From assembly GCA_020852155.1 (NCBI GenBank), contig JADZBJ010000321.1, positions 1 to 5,114 of the forward strand: a stretch of 5,114 bases of DNA, written 5' to 3'. Below the pieces are notes generated by a model. It was not told where the DNA came from, ran no database searches, and worked only from the letters and a program-made list of their open reading frames with translations. This stretch comes from Saprospiraceae bacterium (GTDB lineage Bacteria; Bacteroidota; Bacteroidia; Chitinophagales; Saprospiraceae). Position 1 is the stretch's first letter; each line of letters starts with the position of its first letter. This document shows positions 1-5,114 of this stretch, one piece after another. The position numbers and the translations under genes were made by a program.

Positions 1-108
1 CACAACGACCCTTGCATCGAGGTTGCTCTTGACCGTACCTGCCGGATAAGAGAGGTAATCATATATGGTGCGCGTATTTAGAAAATATGTTTGAGCATTC
101 TGATCTAG
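1..108 (-). pseudogene. In-frame continuation of the repeat protein beyond its stop codon (partial at window edge)
   Basis: Directly after the TAA at 109-111 the same minus-strand frame stays open for 36 codons to the window edge. The first 18 residues (LDQNAQTYFLNTRTIYDY) align without gaps to an internal repeat of the upstream protein (YDQATNQYTIKEKSIYVY). They share the D-Q at positions 2-3, the Tyr at 8 and the closing I-Y-x-Y. The next stretch, LSYPAGTVKSNLDARVVV, reads like the low-complexity linker that in Bacteroidota precedes a T9SS type A sorting domain, which usually opens with a Y-P-N-P motif; that motif would lie just outside the window. What is seen is the open frame and the repeat match. 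That it was once translated with the upstream gene is inference. No credible separate start codon serves this piece. Confidence 0.6.
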
Positions 109-1035
109 TTAAAAAACCTTATAGTCATTCACTGATTTATCTGCATTATAGGTATATTCATAACCTAAAAATGGCCTCCAGTCAGCAGCGGCAACATTCC
201 AGTTTTCCCTTAAATAAGATACAGCCTGATCATTTGTATTCCTGATGTTTGTTGTCCTTGTACTCGGCAGCCAGTTACCGGAGCTATTTAAAAATTCCGA
301 GACTGAATGAGTCGTTAGCGGTGAATAAGTAAAGTTAATTCGTGTTGTTGCCATATCCCAGTTATTGGTTGCAGAGTTCCATTTCTGGGATTCCAGATAA
401 TAAGGCTTGTCTTCGTTATTTTGATAAAAATAGGTTTCAAAATTGGAGTTTTTATAAACGCTGAGTACAGCATTCTGCCAATGGGAAGTAGCTAATCTGT
501 CTTGAGCATCGTATGTGTTGGTATATTTATCACCGTAAAAACCTTGAGCGCCAAACGGGAAATATTTAAAATCATTATCGCTTATTTTTCCAGTTGGCGT
601 ATAATTAGTAGCGGTAGTAACAGTGGTATCCCATGAATTTGTAGGGGCATCATATTGCAAGGTGGCATAGAATGTACGATGGCCCTGTGCATCATACACA
701 TAAATTGATTTTTCTTTGATCGTATATTGGTTGGTTGCCTGGTCATACTTTTTGTACAACGACTCTATCAATCTGCCATTTGTATTATAGGTATTATACG
801 TACGGCCAGACAAGGTCTCAATTCCGTTGTAGATACTTATGTGTTTTTGTTCTGTTACCAGGCCGTTTGAAAAATAATAAAATGTCTCGCTGGCTGGCAG
901 CAGAGAATCACCGGAATTATCGGCTATATGGTAAACGGAATGAGTAGGCTGCGGAATGCCATTTTGGGCAGATAATAGGTTTATTCCGGCGGCAAAAAGG
1001 GTAATGAAGGTGTTTAAATAGAAAAAACGTGTCAT
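109..1035 (-). CDS. Secreted Tyr/Trp-rich repeat protein, probably truncated by a premature stop
   Basis: The product is 308 aa from the ATG at 1035. Translation from an in-frame TTG at 1080 would add 15 residues ahead of the signal peptide, so ATG is preferred. Residues 1-23 form a signal peptide with a hydrophobic core (FITLFAAGINLL) and probable cleavage after S-A before Q24, a typical Bacteroidota arrangement. The rest is made of degenerate repeats of about 45-60 residues carrying a [KQN]-[YW]-[DN]-x(5)-[WY] core at about 94-104, 124-135, 216-226 and 276-286. Each core is followed by Y-x-Y strands and Y-N/D-x-x-[GDN] turns, loosely like YD or Rhs-type beta-repeats. No catalytic motif is visible, so an extracellular or cell-surface role is the most that can be inferred. 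It starts 46 bp after the preceding gene and may be co-transcribed with it. The gene is clearly more A+T-rich than its neighbour. As encoded it lacks a sorting domain, apparently because the stop at 109-111 interrupts a repeat. Confidence 0.82.
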   Translation of the reverse strand: MTRFFYLNTFITLFAAGINLLSAQNGIPQPTHSVYHIADNSGDSLLPASETFYYFSNGLVTEQKHISIYNGIETLSGRTYNTYNTNGRLIESLYKKYDQATNQYTIKEKSIYVYDAQGHRTFYATLQYDAPTNSWDTTVTTATNYTPTGKISDNDFKYFPFGAQGFYGDKYTNTYDAQDRLATSHWQNAVLSVYKNSNFETYFYQNNEDKPYYLESQKWNSATNNWDMATTRINFTYSPLTTHSVSEFLNSSGNWLPSTRTTNIRNTNDQAVSYLRENWNVAAADWRPFLGYEYTYNADKSVNDYKVF

Positions 1036-1081
1036 ATTTACTGGTATTTTTAATGAAATAATCGTAAAAGTAGAACACAAC

Positions 1082-3160
1082 TCACCTCACCAACAAAACA
1101 TTTCCATTAAGTTTTTTTTCAGTGTTGTCGGCCAACAATACTGACAATGTCCAAACATATACCCCCGCAGTCTGAGGTTTGCCGCGCCAGCGCCCGTCCC
1201 AACCGAGGTGTTCAACATTGGGTTCAAAGTCACGGCGTTCAAAACACAATCCGCCCCAACGGTCGTACACCCTGAAATAGTTGACTTTCAGGACACTTCG
1301 ATCACCATAGACCGTCACGTATTCATTTCGACCATCCCAGTCCGGTAAAAAGGCATTGGGCACGTATATTTTACCTTCCTTTTCAAAGGTCACCAATATC
1401 TGATCTGAGGCCGTACATCCTTCGCCGTTGGTAACCGTCACGGCATACAAGCCATCTTCCAGCACCAGAATAGAGGATGAAGTTTGTCCGGTGTTCCATT
1501 CATAGGTCAATCCGGGTTGATAATCGCTCAGTGTGAGCGTTTCGCTGTTTTGAATTAACGTATCGGGCGGACCAATATCAACGGTTGGCACAGATGGCGT
1601 CGAAAGGGAAACTGTATCCCGGTCAAAGCAGCCATAATGATCATAAACCAGCACGGAAAATTTCCCCTGAGCGCCGGGCGGGACGTTCAACAGCGCGGTA
1701 GTATCGCCTGTTTTCCATTCATACAGGCAGATGTCGCAACCTTGCACACCGGCATCGAGAATGGCATCTTCCGGCACGCAAGCAGGAGGAACATCCTGTA
1801 CGATCTCGGCTGTTCGGGCGCAACGCGTCGTGAGCAGCCAATAATCATTTACGCCTAATGAATTTTGAGATTTATCCGATGACATATTGCTTTGCGAGTG
1901 CCCGCCAAACAACAATTCGCCCGTCGGAAGCCTGGCGATACGCGTCAAGGCATCATGGTCGCTGCCGCCGAGGGTCAAATCCCAGGTTTTGCGCATGTAG
2001 CGATCCAGCCCGATGAGCCAGTAATCATAGCCGCCTTTGGGGGCGCTGGATTTGTTACCGGAAATACCGGAATCTGTCACACCGCCCAGGACTATCTGTC
2101 CCAGCGCGTTGACATCAATCCAGTAGAGATCGTCAAGGCCCGTGCCGCCAAAAGCGTAGTCATTCAGCAACATGCCGTTTTCATTGACTTCGATCAGCCA
2201 AAAATCACTGTTTCCGCCATAGAACGGCGCTTTTTTACTGTTTAAACCCGCAGCCGGTTCAGAATTGGAGCCGCCGCCCATCCAGATTTTGCCGTCAGGC
2301 GCTACGGTCAGCGCATAGGCGAATTCGCCGCCGCTGCCGCCGTATCTGCGCGTCCAGATAACCTGACGTGTAAACGGATTGTACTTAATAAGGAGAAAAT
2401 CGAGGCTGCCGTGGGCTGCATCAGCGCCCAGTTCGCCGGAAGCCGGGTCGGAAGCGGTTCCGCCCGACAGGTATAACATCCCGTCGGAAGCCCATTCAAT
2501 ATCGTGAATCTGATCGTAGTTATTGCCGCCAATGGTTTTGTCCCAGCGTTTGTTGCCTTGAAGATCGGTACATATCAACCAAAAATCCTGCCCACCGCGG
2601 CCGTTTTCAGTTTTATCGCCACCCGCATCGGAGATGGAATGGCAACCCAGCAGATATCCCGAGCCATCGGGTATTTCCTGCATGGCAAACAATTCTTCCT
2701 GATACAGCGAACCGAAGGTTTTGTCCCAGATTTTATTCCCTTGCGCATCAAGTTTGAGCACCCAGACATCCTTGTCGCCGCGCGACGGCTCGGTTTTGTC
2801 ACCGCCAGCACCTGAATACGAAAAACCGCCAGCGAGAAAGCCGCCGTCCGATGTTTTGATGATATTCCATAGCCGATCATCAGCGTTGCCACCGTAATAG
2901 CGTGTCCAGATGGGCAGGCCATTAAAATCAACTTTCGCTATCAGGATATTCCAGGTATAATCATTGGGATTGCCGAAAGTCATGTTCGACTTTGACGAAC
3001 CGGCCATGATGATGCCGTCGGGTTCGACGAGCAAACCATTCATTTCTTCGTAAGCCTCACCGCCGAATGTCAAATCCCAGTTGACAGGCGGTTGACCATG
3101 CAAGTATCCGCAGTGCAGACACAGCAAAGCAAGGATGTGTAATCGGTTTAAACAGGTCAT
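1082..3160 (-). CDS. T9SS-exported seven-repeat propeller-like protein with CHU_C (gliding motility-associated) C-terminal domain
   Basis: The product is 692 aa with an ATG start. Residues 1-22 are a signal peptide ending L-H-G before Q23. Residues 27-446 hold seven repeats of about 57-64 residues. Each opens with W-[DT]-x-[TY]-[FY]-G-G or a variant (Trp at 28, 85, 145, 206, 269 and 393; the sixth, near 333, has lost the Trp), followed by D-G-x-[LI]-x-x-G-G and D-[YF]-W-[LI]. This fits a seven-bladed beta-propeller of a kind common in Bacteroidota surface proteins. Two Ig/PKD-like modules follow (about 460-520 and 527-592), each with a Y-E-W-x-T-G-x-T strand. The C-terminus (about 598-692) is a gliding-motility-associated C-terminal domain (CHU_C family), with V-P-N-A-F near 600, V-Y-D-R-W-G-G at 631-637, G-W-D-G-R at 653-657 and N-G-N-V-L-L-V-R at the end. 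That domain is a type B T9SS sorting signal, so the product should cross the outer membrane and be surface-attached or released. The ligand is unknown and no enzymatic motif is seen. Confidence 0.95.
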   Translation of the reverse strand: MTCLNRLHILALLCLHCGYLHGQPPVNWDLTFGGEAYEEMNGLLVEPDGIIMAGSSKSNMTFGNPNDYTWNILIAKVDFNGLPIWTRYYGGNADDRLWNIIKTSDGGFLAGGFSYSGAGGDKTEPSRGDKDVWVLKLDAQGNKIWDKTFGSLYQEELFAMQEIPDGSGYLLGCHSISDAGGDKTENGRGGQDFWLICTDLQGNKRWDKTIGGNNYDQIHDIEWASDGMLYLSGGTASDPASGELGADAAHGSLDFLLIKYNPFTRQVIWTRRYGGSGGEFAYALTVAPDGKIWMGGGSNSEPAAGLNSKKAPFYGGNSDFWLIEVNENGMLLNDYAFGGTGLDDLYWIDVNALGQIVLGGVTDSGISGNKSSAPKGGYDYWLIGLDRYMRKTWDLTLGGSDHDALTRIARLPTGELLFGGHSQSNMSSDKSQNSLGVNDYWLLTTRCARTAEIVQDVPPACVPEDAILDAGVQGCDICLYEWKTGDTTALLNVPPGAQGKFSVLVYDHYGCFDRDTVSLSTPSVPTVDIGPPDTLIQNSETLTLSDYQPGLTYEWNTGQTSSSILVLEDGLYAVTVTNGEGCTASDQILVTFEKEGKIYVPNAFLPDWDGRNEYVTVYGDRSVLKVNYFRVYDRWGGLCFERRDFEPNVEHLGWDGRWRGKPQTAGVYVWTLSVLLADNTEKKLNGNVLLVR

Positions 3161-3197
3161 TACGGTAAGGTTGGGAGGATTATGCAGGCAGTGGCTG

Positions 3198-3266
3198 CTT
3201 GTTTGTTTATTTGTTTGTTTGGGGATTTGTTTAATTGGGGATTCGGTTATTTGGGGATTTGGTTAT
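3198..3266. repeat. T/G-rich low-complexity tract with three 16-bp tandem copies
   Basis: A GTTT-type simple repeat (3198-3220) runs into three head-to-tail 16-bp copies at 3219-3234, 3235-3250 and 3251-3266, each starting TTGGGGATT. Copies 2 and 3 differ at one base; copy 1 differs from copy 3 at two. The plus strand here has almost no C (one at 3244 between 3200 and 3269), so a minus-strand transcript would read as A/C-rich AACC and CCCC blocks. The array lies in the 5' leader region of the T9SS protein gene at 3160. No function is assigned. Confidence 0.8.
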
Positions 3267-3290
3267 TTGCTATTTTACCATCACACAAAA

Positions 3291-3404
3291 TCAACCTTCA
3301 ACAATATTCAACATTTCAACCTTCAACAATATTCAACATTTCAACCTTCAACAATATTCAACATTTCAACATTCAACAACTTCAACATTTCAACCTTCAA
3401 CATT
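3291..3404. repeat. TTCAAC tandem array: three perfect 25-bp copies plus two degenerate copies
   Basis: Perfect 25-bp units lie at 3291-3315, 3316-3340 and 3341-3365. A 24-bp variant follows at 3366-3389 and a shortened 15-bp copy at 3390-3404. The hexamer TTCAAC occurs 13 times between 3297 and 3401, with internal spacing of 10, 8 and 7 bp in the perfect units. No G occurs on the plus strand from 3270 to 3419. The array sits between the stop of the FAD oxidoreductase gene (3430) and the start of the next gene (3160). Similar TTCAAC-type arrays are, from memory, frequent in intergenic DNA of some Bacteroidota. Their role is unknown; slippage during replication would explain growth of the perfect copies. 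Confidence 0.92.
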
Positions 3405-3429
3405 TTCCTTTCCCCAAAAGTAATGCCAT

Positions 3430-4557
3430 TCACAACATTTTTTCGATTTCGTAGATCGAGTTGATTTTTCCTGAAAACAGGCAGTAATAATCCGGGCGAT
3501 TACTCAACTTCGAAATTTCGGTTGGGCGACCGTCATCAATATGGCTGGCTTTCAACTTTGTTTTAATCGTAAACCACGAAAACAAGTGGTCAAATTGCAC
3601 CTGATCGCTAAAATATTGCTGCATTTGAGCCAGCATTTTAGGCGCGCTGCTGACAGGGCGGTTAGGACATTCTGTACAAATACCCGGCGCTTCGGGCCTG
3701 CAATCGGGCACATCCGCGGTCTGACATTCAAAACGCGGCAAGGCTTCGTAACTGATTTTATGGTGGGTATAAGCAACAGACGACAGCGACAGCCAGCCGC
3801 TCAACCCAAAGGGCATAATGGAGCCAAAAGGCCCGTCCATAACCGTCAGTCCCTTATCGGCAAATGCCGCCGAGCGCAACATGGCTATTTCCGAAATTTC
3901 GTGTGTAACAGCCAATTCTGGTAATTGAAATACCCGATTCACGCCGTTCAGGGCTGCATAAGTGGCATTGATGACCACCGGACTTTCCACTTCCGTCACT
4001 ACCCCACCCTGTTGCTGAATTTGCATGGCCCAGGCGTTGCCTTGTGGTCGGGCATGAATAATGCTGGATTGTAACGATAGAGAAATGGCCGACGAGGCAT
4101 TCACCTGCGTGGAATAATATTCACCCAGTTTAACAGGATCAAACGAGTGTTCTTCTGTGCGGTAAAGGGCTTCAAGCCGATGGAAATTGAATAGCGGATG
4201 CGCCGAAACGCGCTCACAACGAATATTCAGGTAGTCACAGAAGCGTTCGAACTGCAAGGCGTCGGTTAAAGAGCCGAAGCGATCAATGGCATAAAATTTT
4301 TCAAAATGATCGTTGACAAAGGCTTTGTGTTCAGTGGTAAAGCGCTGCTTGTGCTCGTCGCTCAAGGCGGCTGTTGCTACACTGCGCGGGTAGTGATAAC
4401 CACTGTGCAGTCGCGCCTGATTGACTAAAGAGGCTTTTTGAAACAGGCGGTTTTCTTTTTCCAGCAGCAGCACGCTCGCTCCTTTGCGAGCCAGATATAG
4501 CGCGGAATAACAGCCAAATATGCCACCGCCAACGACGACAAAATCAAATTTTTTCAA
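3430..4557 (-). CDS. FAD-dependent oxidoreductase, DAO superfamily, TTG start
   Basis: The product is 375 aa. The N-terminus carries a Rossmann dinucleotide-binding fold: a beta strand at 4-9, G-x-G-x-x-G at Gly10/12/15, and Glu33 ending the second strand, where FAD ribose is normally held. The motif L-H-S-G-Y-H-Y-P-R-S (50-59) matches the position and shape of the I-H-A-G-x-Y-Y segment of L-2-hydroxyglutarate oxidase-like DAO proteins. V-V-I-N-A-T (194-199) and the C-terminal F-S-G-K-I-N-S-I-Y (361-369) are further family-like segments. The substrate cannot be named; an amino or hydroxy acid, possibly in surface glycan metabolism, is only a guess. The protein is probably cytoplasmic, since no signal peptide is seen. 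The start is TTG: an in-frame TGA lies three codons upstream and no ATG occurs before the Rossmann strand. Four cysteines cluster at 278, 286, 294 and 297 (C-x7-C-x7-C-x2-C), an odd feature that may bind a metal. Confidence 0.93.
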   Translation of the reverse strand: MKKFDFVVVGGGIFGCYSALYLARKGASVLLLEKENRLFQKASLVNQARLHSGYHYPRSVATAALSDEHKQRFTTEHKAFVNDHFEKFYAIDRFGSLTDALQFERFCDYLNIRCERVSAHPLFNFHRLEALYRTEEHSFDPVKLGEYYSTQVNASSAISLSLQSSIIHARPQGNAWAMQIQQQGGVVTEVESPVVINATYAALNGVNRVFQLPELAVTHEISEIAMLRSAAFADKGLTVMDGPFGSIMPFGLSGWLSLSSVAYTHHKISYEALPRFECQTADVPDCRPEAPGICTECPNRPVSSAPKMLAQMQQYFSDQVQFDHLFSWFTIKTKLKASHIDDGRPTEISKLSNRPDYYCLFSGKINSIYEIEKML

Positions 4558-4582
4558 CTGCGTTCAATTTGTTGAGAGCGCG

Positions 4583-4590
4583 CAAAGATG
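4583..4590 (-). promoter_or_regulatory. Weak candidate -7 element for the FAD oxidoreductase gene
   Basis: On the minus strand CATCTTTG differs at one base from the Bacteroidota -7 consensus TAnnTTTG. It would place a transcription start a few bases downstream, leaving a leader of roughly 20 bases before the TTG start at 4557. No -33 TTG lies at the expected 19-21 bp spacing; the nearest TTTG (4607-4604 on the minus strand) is only 13 bp away. The call therefore rests on one degenerate box. Confidence 0.2.
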
Positions 4591-4653
4591 ATAAAGTTTC
4601 GCCCAAAGCGTATGCTTCTAAGCGGTTGTGCTGGATTTTTACAGGATAGGTAA

Positions 4654-4752
4654 GTTCCGCCGAACCCCGTTCGGCGCAGCACGCACGTACCGCCGAACCC
4701 CGTTTGGCGCAGCACGAACGTACCGCCGAACCCCGTTCGGCGTGCCCCGTTC
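4654..4752. repeat. REP-like tandem array of three 33-bp palindromic units
   Basis: Units lie at 4654-4686, 4687-4719 and 4720-4752. Each contains a palindrome with 8-bp arms CGCCGAAC and GTTCGGCG around a CCC loop (4658-4676, 4691-4709, 4724-4742). The middle copy has one arm base changed (C to T at 4705), giving a G-T pair in RNA. Unit 3 diverges after its palindrome, and a partial extra core (CCCCGTTC) occurs at 4745-4752. The GC-rich hairpins and intergenic position resemble bacterial REP elements, some of which are mobilised by RAYT (Y1-type) transposases; no such gene is in the window. Confidence 0.9.
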
Positions 4753-4795
4753 AACGACCACCCGTAGAGTCGCCGAACGGGGTTCGGCGGTACGT
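4718..4795. repeat. 25-bp perfect inverted repeat formed by the third REP-like copy and an inverted fourth copy
   Basis: Bases 4718-4742 are the exact reverse complement of 4771-4795 (25 of 25), separated by a 28-base loop (4743-4770). The right arm contains its own palindrome at 4771-4789 with a GGG loop, so each arm can fold alone or the two can pair into one long stem or cruciform. Head-to-head pairing of REP units is typical of BIME-like clusters. It lies upstream of the oxidoreductase gene (starting at 4557). No T-run follows on either strand, so a simple intrinsic terminator is unlikely. Confidence 0.92.
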
Positions 4796-4899
4796 GGCGG
4801 GTAGTAGAGGCTGCCGAAAAATTTTAACACAAAAAACCCGTCTTTAAGCGGCGTAGAGAAAATACTTTTCGTTACATTTGTCAACCAGAATATTCTATT

Positions 4900-4922
4900 G
4901 GCTGTACAGCCCGAAACGTTTC
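4900..4922. promoter_or_regulatory. Two adjacent perfect palindromes, possible operator
   Basis: GGCTGTACAGCC (4900-4911) and GAAACGTTTC (4913-4922) are both fully self-complementary and are separated by one base. The second has the AAACGTTT centre seen in many LacI/GalR-family operators. An A/T-rich stretch follows (4923-4941). There is no gene start close by within the window to be regulated, so an operator role is speculative. Confidence 0.25.
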
Positions 4923-4993
4923 TATTATTTATTGATTAAATACCGGGCCTCGTAGATGAAATATCCGACGCCTGACCTTAACAGGACTCGAAA

Positions 4994-5029
4994 ATCCTGG
5001 CAATCCCCAAATCCAGTTAATCCTGATCC
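4994..5029. repeat. Degenerate ATCC-type spacer repeat
   Basis: ATCC recurs at 4994, 5003, 5011, 5020 and 5026, a near-9-bp rhythm that shortens at the last copy. On the minus strand it reads as GGATTAACTGGATT and similar, a pattern that from memory is widespread in non-coding DNA of Bacteroidota. No function is known or inferred. Confidence 0.5.
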
Positions 5030-5114
5030 GGACACGTTTTTTCACGCTTTCTGATGCAAATCAGTTTCCCTTATCCCCCTGTTTTCATTTCCCTCTATCG
5101 CTGGTGAGCGTCTC

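Larger units (their letters stand above)
4558..5114. other. Gene-free right flank (557 bp)
   Basis: No open frame here has convincing coding character. The only long ones (minus strand, about 4554-4754 and 4639-4884) are produced by the 33-bp palindromic repeat, whose length is a multiple of three. The region holds the start-proximal leader of the oxidoreductase gene, the REP-like cluster at 4654-4795, two adjacent palindromes at 4900-4922 and an ATCC-type repeat at 4994-5029. The last 80 bases show nothing recognisable. A short minus-strand frame (RRSPAIEG...) enters from the right edge and stops near 5043, too short to judge. Confidence 0.7.

Noticed and set aside
3100..3160. Lipoprotein signal in the 692-aa protein (Cys14 or Cys17).
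   Set aside because: Neither Cys is preceded by G, A or S as a lipobox requires; cleavage before Gln23 by signal peptidase I fits better.
3286..3293. Possible minus-strand -7 box TGATTTTG for the T9SS protein gene.
   Set aside because: It lies inside the repeat boundary, departs from the consensus, and has no -33 box at the right spacing.
3291..3404. CRISPR array.
   Set aside because: The 25-bp units are contiguous with no unique spacers, and no cas gene is present.
3135..3464. Plus-strand open frames crossing the two tandem arrays.
   Set aside because: They are low-complexity translations of the repeats in three overlapping frames and run into both flanking minus-strand genes.
4554..4754. 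Minus-strand open frame of 66 codons ending over the oxidoreductase start.
   Set aside because: It is the same palindromic array read in another frame, rich in T-G-F-G-G repeats, with no supporting start or homology.
4836..4858. Possible minus-strand terminator (CCGCTTAAAGACGG followed by a T-run).
   Set aside because: The stem is essentially three G-C pairs with a large loop, and no gene ends there.
4873..4880. Perfect TAnnTTTG box (TACATTTG) on the plus strand.
   Set aside because: No -33 TTG at the right distance and no plus-strand gene downstream; one or two chance matches are expected in a window this size.
4639..4884. Minus-strand open frame of 81 codons with an 11-residue repeat (TTG start).
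   Set aside because: The repeat comes from the 33-bp palindromic array; there is no ATG start and no domain, and it overlaps a second equally open frame in the same DNA.
4982..4999. T-arm-like segment CAGGA...TCGAAAA...TCCTG suggesting a tRNA 3' end or att site.
   Set aside because: The loop has eight bases and no D-arm, anticodon arm or acceptor stem can be drawn upstream.
5051..5064. Small hairpin CTGAT-GCAA-ATCAG.
   Set aside because: Only five A/T-containing pairs and only three Ts after it; too weak for a terminator.

Overview
The window looks like chromosomal DNA of a Bacteroidota bacterium, probably from the Saprospiria/Chitinophagia side of the phylum. The best evidence is the protein at 1082-3160, which ends in a gliding-motility-associated (CHU_C, type B) C-terminal domain, the sorting signal of the type IX secretion system (T9SS). 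T9SS is confined to this phylum and its close relatives. The A-rich, Shine-Dalgarno-poor leaders and the intergenic tandem repeats fit this placement. The genus cannot be named from sequence alone.

Three protein genes lie on the minus strand in the same direction. Reading with transcription, from right to left: (1) 4557-3430, a FAD-dependent oxidoreductase of the DAO superfamily with a TTG start; (2) a 269-bp spacer made largely of two tandem arrays of opposite strand composition; (3) 3160-1082, a secreted protein with seven propeller-like repeats, two Ig/PKD-like modules and the CHU_C domain; (4) 1035-109, 46 bp further on, a second secreted protein built of Tyr/Trp-rich repeats. Genes 3 and 4 may share a transcript. 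Gene 2's spacer makes co-transcription with the oxidoreductase uncertain, and no functional link between the oxidoreductase and the two exported proteins is visible.

The most informative anomaly is at the left edge. The repeat protein stops at TAA (109-111), but the same frame stays open from 108 to the window edge. That continuation aligns with the protein's own internal repeats and then runs into what looks like the linker before a T9SS type A sorting domain. The stop therefore appears premature (mutation, recoding or sequencing error), and it would remove the export signal.

The right 557 bp (4558-5114) hold no credible gene. They contain a REP-like cluster of GC-rich palindromes (three direct 33-bp copies plus one inverted copy, able to form a 25-bp stem), two adjacent perfect palindromes, and a degenerate ATCC-type repeat. 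I see no RNA gene, CRISPR array, insertion sequence or transposase. The window is mostly ordinary envelope and secretion biology with unusually repeat-rich spacers; I do not see convincing evidence of a new multi-gene system.
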